Source: Ralstonia sp. A12 (lineage in GTDB: Bacteria; Pseudomonadota; Gammaproteobacteria; Burkholderiales; Burkholderiaceae). From it: a stretch of DNA of 64,000 nt. A program made the translations under genes and the position numbers. Of the stretch, positions 46,907 through 57,109 are shown piece by piece. The stretch lies in contig NZ_JSZO01000003.1 in NCBI RefSeq assembly GCF_000801955.1, positions 62,001-126,000 of the forward strand, read 5' to 3'. The notes beneath the pieces are model-generated. The model saw only the letters and a list, made by a program, of their open reading frames with translations, was not told where the DNA came from and made no database searches. Every line of letters begins with the position of its first letter. Within the stretch, counting starts at the first letter, position 1.

Positions 46907-48766
46907 TCAGTCGTCCAGCAGCGATAGGTCGCGCACGGCGCCCTTGTCGGCCGACATGACCAGCTTGGCATACGCCTTGAGCGCAGCCGACACCTTGCGC
47001 GGACGCGCCTTTGCCGGCTTCCAACCCTTGGCGTTCTGCTCTTCGCGGCGACGCGCGAGTTCTTCATCCGAGACCAGCACGTTGATCGTGCGGTTGGGGA
47101 TGTCGATACGGATCTTGTCGCCATCGCGCACGAGGCCAATCGCGCCGCCCGCAGCCGCTTCCGGCGAGCAGTGACCGATCGACAGGCCCGAGGTGCCGCC
47201 CGAGAAGCGGCCGTCCGTCAGCAGCGCACAGGCTTTGCCCAGACCCTTGGATTTGATGTAGCTCGTCGGATACAGCATCTCCTGCATGCCGGGGCCGCCC
47301 TTGGGGCCTTCATAGCGCACGATCACCACGTCGCCGGCCTTGACCTTGTCGGCGAGGATGTTCTCGACCGCTTCATCCTGCGACTCGGTCACGTGCGCCG
47401 TGCCTTCGAACACGAGGATGCTGTCGTCCACGCCGGCGGTCTTCACCACGCAGCCGTCGAGCGCGATGTTGCCCGTCAGCACGGCCAGGCCGCCTTCCTT
47501 CGAGAACGCGTGCTCGTTTGAGCGGATGCAGCCCTCAGCGCGGTCCAGGTCCAGGCTCGGCCAGCGCGTGCTTTGGCTGAATGCCACTTGCGTCGGAATG
47601 CCTGCGGGGCCAGCGCGGTAGAACGTCTGCACGGCTTCGTCCGACGTGCGGACGATGTCCCACTGGTCCAGCGCGTCCTTCATCGTGGGGGCGTGCACTG
47701 TGGGCGTGTCGGTGTGCAGCTTGCCGGCGCGGTCCAGCTCGCCCAGGATGGCCATGATGCCGCCCGCGCGGTGCACGTCTTCGATGTGGTACTTGTTCGT
47801 GTTCGGCGCGACCTTGCACAGCTGCGGCACGACGCGCGACAGGCGGTCGATGTCGGCCATCGTGAAGTCGATCTCGGCTTCCTGTGCGATGGCCAGCAGG
47901 TGCAGGATCGTGTTGGTCGAGCCGCCCATGGCGATGTCCAGCGTCATCGCGTTCTCGAACGCCTTGAAGCCGACCGAACGCGGCAGCACGCGCTCATCTT
48001 CCTGCTCGTAGTACTGGCGGGCCAGTTCAACGATGCGGTGGCCGGCGCGCTTGAAGAGCTGTTCGCGGTCTGCGTGCGTGGCCACCACGGTGCCGTTGCC
48101 CGGCAGCGAGAGGCCCAGTGCCTCGGTCAGGCAGTTCATCGAGTTGGCCGTGAACATTCCCGAGCACGAACCACACGTCGGGCAGGCCGAGCGTTCGACT
48201 TCCGCCACTTCTTCGTCGGAATACTTGGTGTCCGCGGCGATCACCATTGCGTCGATCAGATCGAGCTTCTTGACTTCGATGGTCTTGGTGACCGGGTTGG
48301 CCAGGCGTGTCTTGCCCGCTTCCATCGGGCCGCCCGACACGAAGACCACCGGGATGTTCAGGCGCATCGCGGCCATCAGCATGCCCGGGGTGATCTTGTC
48401 GCAGTTCGAGATGCAGACCATCGCATCCGCACAGTGTGCGTTGACCATGTATTCGACGGAGTCGGCAATGATCTCGCGGCTCGGCAGCGAATACAGCATG
48501 CCGTCGTGGCCCATCGCGATGCCGTCATCTACGGCGATGGTGTTGAATTCCTTGGCCACACCGCCCGCGGCTTCGATCTCGCGCGCAACGAGTTGGCCGA
48601 GATCCTTCAGGTGCACGTGGCCGGGCACGAACTGGGTGAACGAGTTGACCACCGCGATGATCGGCTTCTGGAAGTCTTCATCTTTCATGCCGGTGGCGCG
48701 CCACAGCGAGCGCGCACCTGCCATGTTGCGGCCGGCGGTGGAGGTTTTGGAACGGTATGCGGGCAT
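46907..48766 (-). CDS. ilvD: Dihydroxy-acid dehydratase
   Basis: Dehydrates dihydroxy acids to 2-keto acids in valine, isoleucine and CoA precursor synthesis. The 619-residue protein is the long E. coli type, starting [19 protein letters not shown]. Iron-sulfur cysteines are seen in [12 protein letters not shown] and [16 protein letters not shown]. The end has [22 protein letters not shown] 48766 matches the family; the frame extends 13 codons upstream. An extended -10 promoter lies about 100 bases upstream. No branched-chain leader peptide is evident. Confidence 0.97.
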   Translation of the reverse strand: MPAYRSKTSTAGRNMAGARSLWRATGMKDEDFQKPIIAVVNSFTQFVPGHVHLKDLGQLVAREIEAAGGVAKEFNTIAVDDGIAMGHDGMLYSLPSREIIADSVEYMVNAHCADAMVCISNCDKITPGMLMAAMRLNIPVVFVSGGPMEAGKTRLANPVTKTIEVKKLDLIDAMVIAADTKYSDEEVAEVERSACPTCGSCSGMFTANSMNCLTEALGLSLPGNGTVVATHADREQLFKRAGHRIVELARQYYEQEDERVLPRSVGFKAFENAMTLDIAMGGSTNTILHLLAIAQEAEIDFTMADIDRLSRVVPQLCKVAPNTNKYHIEDVHRAGGIMAILGELDRAGKLHTDTPTVHAPTMKDALDQWDIVRTSDEAVQTFYRAGPAGIPTQVAFSQSTRWPSLDLDRAEGCIRSNEHAFSKEGGLAVLTGNIALDGCVVKTAGVDDSILVFEGTAHVTESQDEAVENILADKVKAGDVVIVRYEGPKGGPGMQEMLYPTSYIKSKGLGKACALLTDGRFSGGTSGLSIGHCSPEAAAGGAIGLVRDGDKIRIDIPNRTINVLVSDEELARRREEQNAKGWKPAKARPRKVSAALKAYAKLVMSADKGAVRDLSLLDD

Positions 48767-49163
48767 TGTGGGTACTGAAGAAGGTCGATTGTGGGAGCGG
48801 GCCACGCGGATAAAGGCCCTCGCGCGCCCGTGCGAACAACCTCTTGAGCCACGCCCGGGGCAAAACGCGCATTATCCCACGCCGCGCGGTGCACGTTGTC
48901 CGGTGTCGTTGCGTTGGTTGCCGAGTATTGGAAGATGTCGCCTCTGCCGGAGCAGAAACGGCTTGGAATTGGGTGCTGGAGTTGAACCCGAGCGGCGCCT
49001 TGGACGGCTGATATTTGGCATCCACAACCGTATCGTTCCTTTCGCCGATGGCTTTGCCCAGCATGGCTTCCTAGCATTTTGATGAACGCCTGCACGCGTC
49101 GCTCGGCGGCTCAGCCGTGGTGGCGCCAGACGGTAGGCAGCCACATCATGAAAGGAGACAATC
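48767..49163. other. Divergent region between ilvD and ridA-like gene
   Basis: No credible gene is present in these 397 bp. The part nearest ilvD holds its extended -10 and leader; the rest shows no clear signal apart from the AAAGGAG ribosome site before the exported RidA gene. Confidence 0.5.
48871..48879 (-). promoter_or_regulatory. Extended -10 promoter of ilvD
   Basis: On the minus strand TGG-GATAAT forms a TGn-extended -10. No good -35 is visible, which is normal for extended -10 promoters. The leader would be about 98 bases. Confidence 0.5.
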
Positions 49164-49637
49164 ATGCTCGGACGTTGGATACTCGGAGCGCTTGTTTGCC
49201 TGGGCCTGATCGCCCCGGCTTCGAGCCCGGCACAGGGTGCGAGGCCCGCAGCCACCTCGCTCGAATTCATCCACGCGGAAGGCCAGTTTGCGATTCCCGT
49301 GCCGCTCTCTCCCGCTGTGCGAGCCGGCAACCTGATCTTCGTGTCGGGCATTCCGGCCTACGACAAGAATGGCAAGCTGGCCGTCAATGACTTTCCGACC
49401 CAGATGAAGCAGGTGATGGAGAGCATCACGGGCATTCTCAAGGCGGCAGGCGTCGGCTGGAATCGCGTCGTCAAGGTCAACGTCTACATCACGCGCCGCG
49501 AAGACTTCAAAGAGATGAACCGCATCTACGCCAGCTACTTCCCCGACGGGAAGTTTCCGGCCCGGACCACTGCCATCACGCCGTTGCCGAACCCCGACTT
49601 CATGCTTGAGATCGACTGCGTTGCGGTCCGGGAGTAG
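49164..49637 (+). CDS. Exported RidA/YjgF-family protein
   Basis: A 157-residue protein with a signal peptide (about 1-24, ending SPAQG) followed by a complete RidA fold: VRAGNLIFVSGIPAYD, TGILKAAGVGWNRVVKVNVYIT, and the conserved Arg in FPARTTAI with EIDCVAV. RidA proteins hydrolyse reactive enamines and imines in the cytoplasm; an exported version must have another substrate or use. AAAGGAG precedes the ATG. It stands alone, divergent from ilvD. RidA protects PLP enzymes of branched-chain synthesis, so the neighbourhood is suggestive only. Confidence 0.87.
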   Translation: MLGRWILGALVCLGLIAPASSPAQGARPAATSLEFIHAEGQFAIPVPLSPAVRAGNLIFVSGIPAYDKNGKLAVNDFPTQMKQVMESITGILKAAGVGWNRVVKVNVYITRREDFKEMNRIYASYFPDGKFPARTTAITPLPNPDFMLEIDCVAVRE

Positions 49638-49708
49638 GGAGGCTTGGAGTGTTGGGGCGCCCTCATGCGCGCCCACGGGTGGCATTTGAGATTGACGGGG
49701 ACGGACGC

Positions 49709-49750
49709 CCAGAAACAACAAACCCCGCTGGCTCAAGCTCTAGCGGGGTT
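49709..49750 (-). terminator. Intrinsic terminator of the tRNA-Leu gene
   Basis: AACCCCGCT and AGCGGGGTT form a 9-bp stem with a 12-base loop. On the minus strand it is followed by TTTGTTGTTTCT. It lies about 30 bases after the tRNA. Confidence 0.8.
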
Positions 49751-49779
49751 CGACGGACTCGGTGGGATGAGTCAAAAGA

Positions 49780-49864
49780 TGGTGCCCGAGGCCGGAATCG
49801 AACCGGCACGCCTTGCGGCGGGGGATTTTGAGTCCCCTGCGTCTACCAATTTCACCACTCGGGC
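49780..49864 (-). tRNA. tRNA-Leu (anticodon CAA)
   Basis: Read on the minus strand, GCCCGAG pairs with CTCGGGC as acceptor stem, followed by A and an encoded CCA. The anticodon stem GGGGA/TCCCC holds the loop CTCAAAA with anticodon CAA, reading UUG. A long variable arm CGCCGCAAGGCG and the T arm GCCGGTTCGAATCCGGC are typical for a class II leucine tRNA. Total length is 85 bases with CCA. No integrase or partial tRNA repeat is nearby. Confidence 0.97.
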
Positions 49865-49934
49865 AGGTACAACTGAGCCAATCATTATGCCAGAAGTCCG
49901 GCCAGCCAAACAAGGCTGGCCGCAAAGGGCGTAA

Positions 49935-50819
49935 TCAACCGGCTTTGGCCTCGTTCTGCAGCTCCAGCACGCGCAGCAGCGACGCCGTATCGTCATACCC
50001 CCAGCCGTTGGCGACCAGCGTATTGAGCTGCGAGGCCACCAGTTTCATCGCCGGCATCTGCAGGCCGAGTTCCTGGGCGATCTCGCGCACCAGGCCGAAA
50101 TCCTTGTCGTGCAGACGTGCCTCAATGCCGGCCGCAAAGTTGCGCTCGGCCATCTTCGGCCCTTCCAGGTCGAGCATCTTGCTGCCCGCAAAGCCCGGGC
50201 CGATGGCGGCCAGCACGCGCGACGGGTCGGTGCCCTGGGCGCGCGCAAACAACATGGCTTCAGCAATGCCCTGGATGTTGATGACCTGCACGATCTGGTT
50301 GCACGCCTTGGCCACCTGGCCCGCGCCATGGCCGCCGATGTGGGTGATGGTCGTGCCCAGCAGTTGCAGCAGCGGGCGCACGCGTTCGAGCACCTCCGCC
50401 TTGCCGCCCACCATGATCGACAGCGTGGCCTTCTGCGCACCCGCCGTGCCGCCCGAAACCGGCGCATCCAGAAACTCCAGGCCGGCCGCTTCCAACTCGG
50501 CCGCGATACGGCGCGTCGCCACAGCAGAGATCGTGCTGTGGTCGATACAGATCGCACCGCGCGGTGCCCCGTGGATGACGCCATCCGGCCCCAGCAACAC
50601 GCCTTCCACATCAGCGGTGGAGGTGACGTTGGTGAAGATGACCTCGGCGTCACGTGCGGCTTCGGCGGGGGTGTTGCACGGCTCGGCGCCGATGGCGCGG
50701 GCGTTGTCAGCGGCTTCCGGGCGGCGCACGTAGGCGCGCACGGTGTGGCCGGCGGCAATCAGGTGCTGGACCATCGGCGCGCCCATGTTGCCGAGGCCGA
50801 TGAAGGCGATACGTGTCAT
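49935..50819 (-). CDS. 3-hydroxyisobutyrate dehydrogenase-family oxidoreductase (GarR/GlxR-like)
   Basis: A 294-residue beta-hydroxyacid dehydrogenase. It has the NAD(P) motif IAFIGLGNMGAPM, the substrate motif LDAPVSGGTAGAQ, the catalytic lysine region GAGQVAKACNQI, and the cofactor stretch DKDFGLVREIA. Tartronate semialdehyde reductase is the closest functional model, but hydroxyisobutyrate or succinic semialdehyde reduction is possible. It starts 13 bases after the stop of the binding-protein gene upstream on the same strand, so the two may share an operon. Confidence 0.9.
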   Translation of the reverse strand: MTRIAFIGLGNMGAPMVQHLIAAGHTVRAYVRRPEAADNARAIGAEPCNTPAEAARDAEVIFTNVTSTADVEGVLLGPDGVIHGAPRGAICIDHSTISAVATRRIAAELEAAGLEFLDAPVSGGTAGAQKATLSIMVGGKAEVLERVRPLLQLLGTTITHIGGHGAGQVAKACNQIVQVINIQGIAEAMLFARAQGTDPSRVLAAIGPGFAGSKMLDLEGPKMAERNFAAGIEARLHDKDFGLVREIAQELGLQMPAMKLVASQLNTLVANGWGYDDTASLLRVLELQNEAKAG

Positions 50820-50832
50820 AGCGTGTCTCTGG

Positions 50833-52014
<1,182 letters not shown>

Positions 52015-52051
52015 GAAATCTCCGGGAAGTTCAGGCCAAATTGCGGGCGAA

Positions 52052-52993
52052 TCAGAGCTCGTACGCTTCGTGATCGCCAGACATGAGTTGTTCGACCAGC
52101 TTGCGTGTGAGCGTTGGCGCAAACAGTTCGATGAAGGTGTAGACGAAACCGCGCAAGTACGCGCCCTGTTTGATACCCAGGTGCGTGACGTTGGTGCCGA
52201 ACAGGTGGCCGGCGGGAATCGCACGCAGGTTGCGGTCGCGGTCGGGGTCAAAGGCGACGCCGGCCACGATGCCCACGCCCAGGCCCACTTCCACGTAGGT
52301 CTTGATGACGTCGGCGTCGATGGCCTCCAGCACGATGTCGGGCTTGATCTGGCGCAGTTCGAACGCGTGGTCGATCTTGGGGCGGCCGGCAAAGTGCTGG
52401 TCGTAGGTGATGAGCGGATAGGCTTTCAGGTCTTCCAGCGTCAGGTGCTGGCGCGAGAGCAGCGGGTGATCTGCGGGCGTCACCACCACGTGCTGCCACT
52501 GGTAGCCCGGGATCGAGATCAGGTCTTTCACATGTGACATGCCCTCGGTGGCGATGGCGATGTCGGCCTGGTCGTGCAGCACCATCTCGGCAATCTGCGC
52601 GGGCGTGCCCTGCTGAATGGAAAGGCGCACCTTGGGGTACTTGCGGGTGAACTCGGCAATCGCCTTCGGCAGGGCATAGCGCGCCTGCGTGTGCGTGGTG
52701 GCGATGGTGAAGTTGCCCTGGTCCTGCGCGGCGTAGTCCTTGCCGACGCGCTTGAGGGTTTCGACCTCTTCCAGCACGCGTTCGACCGAGGCCAGAATGC
52801 GCCGGCCCGGCTCCGTGAGACCCCGGATGCGCTTGCCGTGGCGCGTGAAGATATCGACACCCAGTTCTTCTTCCAGCTCGATGATGGCCTTGGAGACACC
52901 TGGTTGTGACGTATAGAGCGCTTTTGCTGCCTCGGTCAGGTTGAATTTCTGCCGCACGGCTTCGCGCACGAAGCGGAATTGATGAAGGTTCAT
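52052..52993 (-). CDS. cysB: CysB, LysR-type activator of sulfur assimilation
   Basis: A 313-residue LysR-family protein of the CysB type. It starts MNLHQFRFVREAVRQKFNLTEAAKALYTSQPGVSKAIIELEEELG, the winged helix, and has the sulfate/thiosulfate-region motif TTHTQARYALP and QQGTPAQIAEMV. CysB responds to N-acetylserine and activates cys genes during sulfur limitation. It is divergent from the TSUP gene that heads the sulfate cluster, with a 110-bp shared gap. Confidence 0.95.
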   Translation of the reverse strand: MNLHQFRFVREAVRQKFNLTEAAKALYTSQPGVSKAIIELEEELGVDIFTRHGKRIRGLTEPGRRILASVERVLEEVETLKRVGKDYAAQDQGNFTIATTHTQARYALPKAIAEFTRKYPKVRLSIQQGTPAQIAEMVLHDQADIAIATEGMSHVKDLISIPGYQWQHVVVTPADHPLLSRQHLTLEDLKAYPLITYDQHFAGRPKIDHAFELRQIKPDIVLEAIDADVIKTYVEVGLGVGIVAGVAFDPDRDRNLRAIPAGHLFGTNVTHLGIKQGAYLRGFVYTFIELFAPTLTRKLVEQLMSGDHEAYEL

Positions 52994-53052
52994 GACTGCG
53001 CGGGCTTATGGACAAAGGTGAGCGATCAGATCGCTACTTATAACCGAGGCCA

Positions 53053-53058
53053 TATAAA
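53053..53058 (+). promoter_or_regulatory. -10 of the TSUP gene within a repeated GCCATATAA motif
   Basis: TATAAA lies in GCCATATAA (53049-53057), which recurs before cysI. The -35 is poor, as expected for a CysB-activated promoter. An AT-rich stretch follows. Confidence 0.45.
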
Positions 53059-53103
53059 CAAACAATTTTTTATTGGTTTGGGATATGAGGCGGCGTCATT
53101 ACG

Positions 53104-53916
53104 ATGCTCGAACTCCGTGATAACACGCCCTCACTGTCCCCCATGACGCTCGCCTATACGGTTTCCGGTTTGCTGGTCGGCCTGTTGGTCGGCCTGACGG
53201 GCGTTGGCGGCGGTTCGCTGATGACGCCGCTGCTGACGCTGATGTTCGGCTTCTCGCCGGCCACGGCCGTGGGCACCGACTTGGCGTTTGCATCGCTGAC
53301 CAAGGGTGTGGGCACGATTGCGCACCGCAGCCACGGTCATATCCGCTGGGACATCGTCAAGCGCCTCTGCCTGGGCAGCCTGCCCGCCGCGCTGGTGACG
53401 GTGATTGTGCTGAAGAACGCTGGCAACCTGGATGCAGAGTGGATGCACCTCATCCGCCTGACGATCGGCGTGTCGGTCATTCTGACGGTGATCTCGCTGC
53501 TGTTCCGCCAGCGCGTGCTGGGCTGGCTGGCCGCCAACCCGCGCTACCGCCTGCAGGGTTCCGCGCTGGCCGTGGCAACCATCATCGTCGGCGCGGTGCT
53601 GGGCGTGCTGGTGACGGTGTCGTCCATCGGCGCCGGTGCTGTGGGCGCCACGCTCATCCTGATCCTGTACCCCGAATTGAAGAGCGCCGAAGTGGCCGGC
53701 ACCGACATCGCTTATGCCGTGCCGCTGACCGCTGTGGCGGGCCTCGGCCACATGTACCTGGGCACGATCGACTGGAACCTGTTGGTGTCGCTGCTGGTGG
53801 GCTCCATCCCGGGTATCTGGCTGGGCGCGCGCCTGTCGAAGAATCTGCCGGAACGTCTGGTGCGCGGCGCGCTTGCCGCCACGCTGACGGTCACGGCCAT
53901 CAAGCTGGTGTCGTGA
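53104..53916 (+). CDS. TSUP-family membrane transporter (TauE/SafE)
   Basis: A 270-residue protein with about eight membrane segments. It has GLLVGLLVGLTGVGGGSLMTPLL, the glycine-rich TSUP repeat, and a second copy near ALGVLVTVSSIGAGAVGATL. Members move sulfite, sulfolactate or other sulfur anions. Its place between cysB and cysI suggests sulfite export or sulfur-compound uptake linked to assimilation. The start may be ATG 53104 or ATG 53143; neither has a good ribosome site. Confidence 0.88.
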   Translation: MLELRDNTPSLSPMTLAYTVSGLLVGLLVGLTGVGGGSLMTPLLTLMFGFSPATAVGTDLAFASLTKGVGTIAHRSHGHIRWDIVKRLCLGSLPAALVTVIVLKNAGNLDAEWMHLIRLTIGVSVILTVISLLFRQRVLGWLAANPRYRLQGSALAVATIIVGAVLGVLVTVSSIGAGAVGATLILILYPELKSAEVAGTDIAYAVPLTAVAGLGHMYLGTIDWNLLVSLLVGSIPGIWLGARLSKNLPERLVRGALAATLTVTAIKLVS

Positions 53917-53977
53917 TGCACGACGTTATGCCGACCCTGCTTGGTTGTTGCCGCTGTCGTTAAGTCGACAGCTGCCA

Positions 53978-53983
53978 TATAAG
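53978..53983 (+). promoter_or_regulatory. -10 of the cysI operon within the repeated GCCATATAA motif
   Basis: TATAAG is part of GCCATATAA (53974-53982), the same nine bases found before the TSUP gene. The -35 is poor. The leader would be about 60 bases. Confidence 0.45.
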
Positions 53984-54047
53984 AACCGCTTTCCCCCAAT
54001 TGAATTGCACGCCGGCTCAGGTCGGCCCGGACTGAACAGTCAACGCC

Positions 54048-55712
54048 ATGTACCAATACGACGCTTACGATCAACGCCTTGTCGCCGACCGTGTCGAGCA
54101 GTTCCGTGACCAAGTGCGCCGCCGCATAGCAGATGAACTGACGGAAGAAGAATTCCTGCCGCTGCGTCTGCAGAATGGTCTGTACTACCAGCGCCATGCC
54201 TACATGCTGCGCGTGGCGATTCCGTACGGCGCGCTGTCGGCCAAGCAACTGCGCATGCTCGGCCATATCGCGGCCGAGCATGACCGCGACTACGGCCACT
54301 TCACGACGCGCCAGAACATCCAGTACAACTGGATCAAGCTGGAGCAGGCACCGGACATCCTGGCCAAGCTGGCGTCGGTGGAAATGCATGCCATCCAGAC
54401 GTCGGGCAACTGCGTGCGCAACACCACGACCGACCAGTTTGCCGGTGTGGCGGCAGACGAGTACACCGATCCGCGCCCGCTGGCCGAGATCCTGCGCCAG
54501 TGGTCGACGTTCAACCCTGAGTTCGCCTTCCTGCCGCGCAAGTTCAAGATCGCCATTTCGGCCACGCGTGAAGACCGCGCCGTGGTGCAACTGCACGATA
54601 TCGGCGTCTATGCCTACACCGGTGCAGACGGCCAACTGCTGCTGCGTATTCTGGCTGGCGGCGGCATGGGCCGCACCCCGATCCTGGGCGCGATCATCAA
54701 GGAAGACCTGCCGTGGCAGCACATGCTGTCGTACATCGAAGCGGCGCTGCGCGTGTACAACCGCTACGGCCGTCGCGACAACAAGTACAAGGCACGGATC
54801 AAGATCCTCGTGAAGGCCATCGGCGCGGAAGAGTTTGCCCGCCAGGTGGAAGAGGAATGGCAGAGCGTCAAGGACGGCCCGTCGACCATCACGCAAGAAG
54901 AGTTTGATCGCGTGAGCGCATTCTTTGCGCCGCCCGCCTACGAAAAGCTGGCCGATACCGACGCGACCTACGAAAAGGCACTGCTTGAGAACAAGGCGTT
55001 TGCCCGCTGGGTCAGCCGCAACGTGCATGCGCACCGCGTGCCGGGCTATGCGTCGGTCACGCTGTCGCTCAAGCCGGGCGTGGCACTGCCCCCGGGCGAT
55101 GCAACCTCCGAGCAGATGTCGCTGGTGGCCGACTGGTCCGAGCGCTTCGGCTTTGGCGAGCTGCGCGTGGCGCACGAGCAGAACCTGATCCTGCCGGACG
55201 TGAAGAAGCACGACCTGTTCGAGCTGTGGGAACTGGCCAAGCAGCACGGCCTGGCCACCGCCAACATCGGCCTGCTGACCGACATGATCGCCTGCCCGGG
55301 TGGGGATTTCTGCTCGCTGGCCAACGCCAAGTCGATCCCCATCGCACAGGCCATTCAAGCGCGCTTCGATAACCTCGATTACGTGTACGACCTGGGCGAG
55401 CTGTCGCTCAACATCTCTGGCTGCATCAACTCGTGCGGTCACCACCACGTGGGCAACATCGGCATCCTGGGTGTCGATAAGCACGACGAGGAGTGGTACC
55501 AGGTGTCGCTGGGTGGTGCGCAGGGCAACGATTCGGCGATCGGCAAGATCATCGGCCCGTCGTTCAAGGCGGAAGAAATGCCTGACGTGATCGAACGCAT
55601 CATCGACACCTTCGTCGCCAACCGCAACGAAGACGAGCTGTTCATCGATACCTACAACCGCATCGGCATGGCTCCGTTCAAGGAACGCGTCTACGCCCGT
55701 GAAGAAGCGTAA
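54048..55712 (+). CDS. cysI: Assimilatory sulfite reductase, siroheme/[4Fe-4S] hemoprotein
   Basis: A 554-residue nitrite/sulfite reductase-type hemoprotein. It has the two-fold repeat with TTRQNIQYNWI and the siroheme-[4Fe-4S] cysteines C416 and C422 (CPGGDFC) and C459 and C463 (CINSC). It reduces sulfite to sulfide in the cytoplasm. No CysJ-like flavoprotein is in the cluster, so electrons probably come from ferredoxin or another partner. It is followed by a DUF934 gene. Nitrite reduction is less likely in this sulfur context. Confidence 0.93.
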   Translation: MYQYDAYDQRLVADRVEQFRDQVRRRIADELTEEEFLPLRLQNGLYYQRHAYMLRVAIPYGALSAKQLRMLGHIAAEHDRDYGHFTTRQNIQYNWIKLEQAPDILAKLASVEMHAIQTSGNCVRNTTTDQFAGVAADEYTDPRPLAEILRQWSTFNPEFAFLPRKFKIAISATREDRAVVQLHDIGVYAYTGADGQLLLRILAGGGMGRTPILGAIIKEDLPWQHMLSYIEAALRVYNRYGRRDNKYKARIKILVKAIGAEEFARQVEEEWQSVKDGPSTITQEEFDRVSAFFAPPAYEKLADTDATYEKALLENKAFARWVSRNVHAHRVPGYASVTLSLKPGVALPPGDATSEQMSLVADWSERFGFGELRVAHEQNLILPDVKKHDLFELWELAKQHGLATANIGLLTDMIACPGGDFCSLANAKSIPIAQAIQARFDNLDYVYDLGELSLNISGCINSCGHHHVGNIGILGVDKHDEEWYQVSLGGAQGNDSAIGKIIGPSFKAEEMPDVIERIIDTFVANRNEDELFIDTYNRIGMAPFKERVYAREEA

Positions 55713-55739
55713 TTACCAGGGAATGCCGAGGGAATGAAC

Positions 55740-56288
55740 ATGAGCAAGATCATCAAGCTGGAAAGCGGTGCCCCGGCCGTCGTGGCCGATGACTGGACCG
55801 TGCTGCGTGCCCCTGAGGGCGGCGAACTGACCCAGGCCGACGTGGATGCCGCCGCGCACGCCATCGTGCCGCTGCCCTACTGGGAAGCCAACCGTGACGC
55901 GCTGCTGGCCCGCGCTCGCGCCGGCACGCTGGCTGTGTGGCTGGCCCCGGACGACGAGCCGTTCACCCTGCAGGCCGATCTGCCGAGCCTGCCGCTGGTG
56001 GCAGTGGATTTTCCGGTCTTCCGCGATGGCCGCGGCTATAGCACCGCGTTCCTGCTGCGCCAACGCCTGGGCTTCACGCGTGAATTGCGCGCCATTGGCG
56101 ACGTGCTGCGTGACCAGCTCGACTACATGCGCCGTTGCGGTTTCGACGCCTTTGCCGTGCGTGCTGACAAGAACATCGACGATGCCCTGAACGGCTTCGG
56201 CGAGATCAGCGTGCGCTACCAAGGCGCCATCGACGAGCCGCGTCCGCTGTTCCGCCGCGAGCGCGCGACTGAAGCGAGCGCAGCATGA
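55740..56288 (+). CDS. DUF934 protein of the sulfite reductase operon
   Basis: A 182-residue protein of the DUF934 family, found next to cysI in many beta- and gamma-proteobacteria. Visible conserved stretches are VDFPVFRDGRGYSTAFLLRQRLGF and RAIGDVLRDQLDYMRRCGFDAF. There is no signal peptide, cofactor motif or cysteine cluster. It may assist the sulfite reductase as an electron-transfer or assembly partner, but the function is unproven. The ATG at 55740 has GAGGGA eight bases upstream. It overlaps cysH by four bases. Confidence 0.88.
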   Translation: MSKIIKLESGAPAVVADDWTVLRAPEGGELTQADVDAAAHAIVPLPYWEANRDALLARARAGTLAVWLAPDDEPFTLQADLPSLPLVAVDFPVFRDGRGYSTAFLLRQRLGFTRELRAIGDVLRDQLDYMRRCGFDAFAVRADKNIDDALNGFGEISVRYQGAIDEPRPLFRRERATEASAA

Positions 56289-57100
56289 GCGACACCCAAG
56301 ACATCGCTGTGTCTGAAGCGCCGGTGTCCGTCATTGGGCGCCCGGTGCTGTGGACGCGCCCCGTCTACACCGGCACCGCTGAAGCCCTGGCTGCCAAGGA
56401 AGTCGCGCTGTTTGAGCGTCTGGCTGAGATTGCCGCCAAGCACGGCGTGGCGAAGTTCGCCACCAGCCTGGCCGCCGAAGACATGGTCGTGACCGACGCG
56501 ATCCTGCGCAGCCCCGAGGCCGTGCGCGCGCACCTGCCGATCTTCACGCTGCAGACCGGCCGCCTGCACGCTGAGACGCTGGCAATGCTCGACCGCATTC
56601 GCGAGCACTATGGTTATGCAGTCGAGCAGTACGCACCGGACGCCCGCGCAGTGGAAGCCTACGTGCGCGACCACGGCCTGAACGCGTTCTACGACAGCAT
56701 TGAACTGCGCAAGGCCTGCTGCAACATCCGCAAGGTGGTGCCGCTGAACCGCGCGCTGAAAGATGCCGACGCATGGCTTACGGGCCAGCGCCGCGAGCAG
56801 GCCGTCACCCGCGCCGACCTGCCGTTTGCCGAAGACGACGACACCCGAGGCATCGCCAAGTACAACCCGCTGTTCGACTGGACGGAGGCCGAAGTCTGGG
56901 CTTATCTGGAACAGCACAACGTGCCCACCAATGCCCTGCACGACAAGGGCTACCCGAGCATCGGCTGCGAGCCTTGCACGCGTGCAGTGCGCGCTGGCGA
57001 GGATGTGCGCGCCGGCCGCTGGTGGTGGGAATCGCGCGACAGCAAGGAATGCGGTCTGCATGTGACAAATTCGGCGACGAACGTGTCGCAAAAAAGCTAA
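56285..57100 (+). CDS. cysH: Adenylylsulfate (APS) reductase, iron-sulfur CysH
   Basis: A 271-residue thioredoxin-dependent reductase. It carries the iron-sulfur motif with Cys145-Cys146 (KACCNIRK), Cys228 and Cys231 (GCEPC), and the catalytic Cys in KECGLH. These [4Fe-4S] ligands mark the APS-using type, as opposed to the PAPS-using E. coli enzyme. ATFSTSLA-like FATSLAAEDMV forms the nucleotide loop. It overlaps the DUF934 gene and is nine bases before cysD. Confidence 0.94.
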   Translation: MSDTQDIAVSEAPVSVIGRPVLWTRPVYTGTAEALAAKEVALFERLAEIAAKHGVAKFATSLAAEDMVVTDAILRSPEAVRAHLPIFTLQTGRLHAETLAMLDRIREHYGYAVEQYAPDARAVEAYVRDHGLNAFYDSIELRKACCNIRKVVPLNRALKDADAWLTGQRREQAVTRADLPFAEDDDTRGIAKYNPLFDWTEAEVWAYLEQHNVPTNALHDKGYPSIGCEPCTRAVRAGEDVRAGRWWWESRDSKECGLHVTNSATNVSQKS

Positions 57101-57109
57101 GGAAGAATC

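Noticed and set aside
48685-49095. Leader peptide or small protein upstream of ilvD
   Set aside because: The frames there overlap the -10 or run antisense through the ilvD start, with no Leu/Ile/Val run and no terminator before ilvD.
49780-49864. tRNA-Leu as an integration site
   Set aside because: No integrase, partial tRNA copy or composition change is seen on either side.
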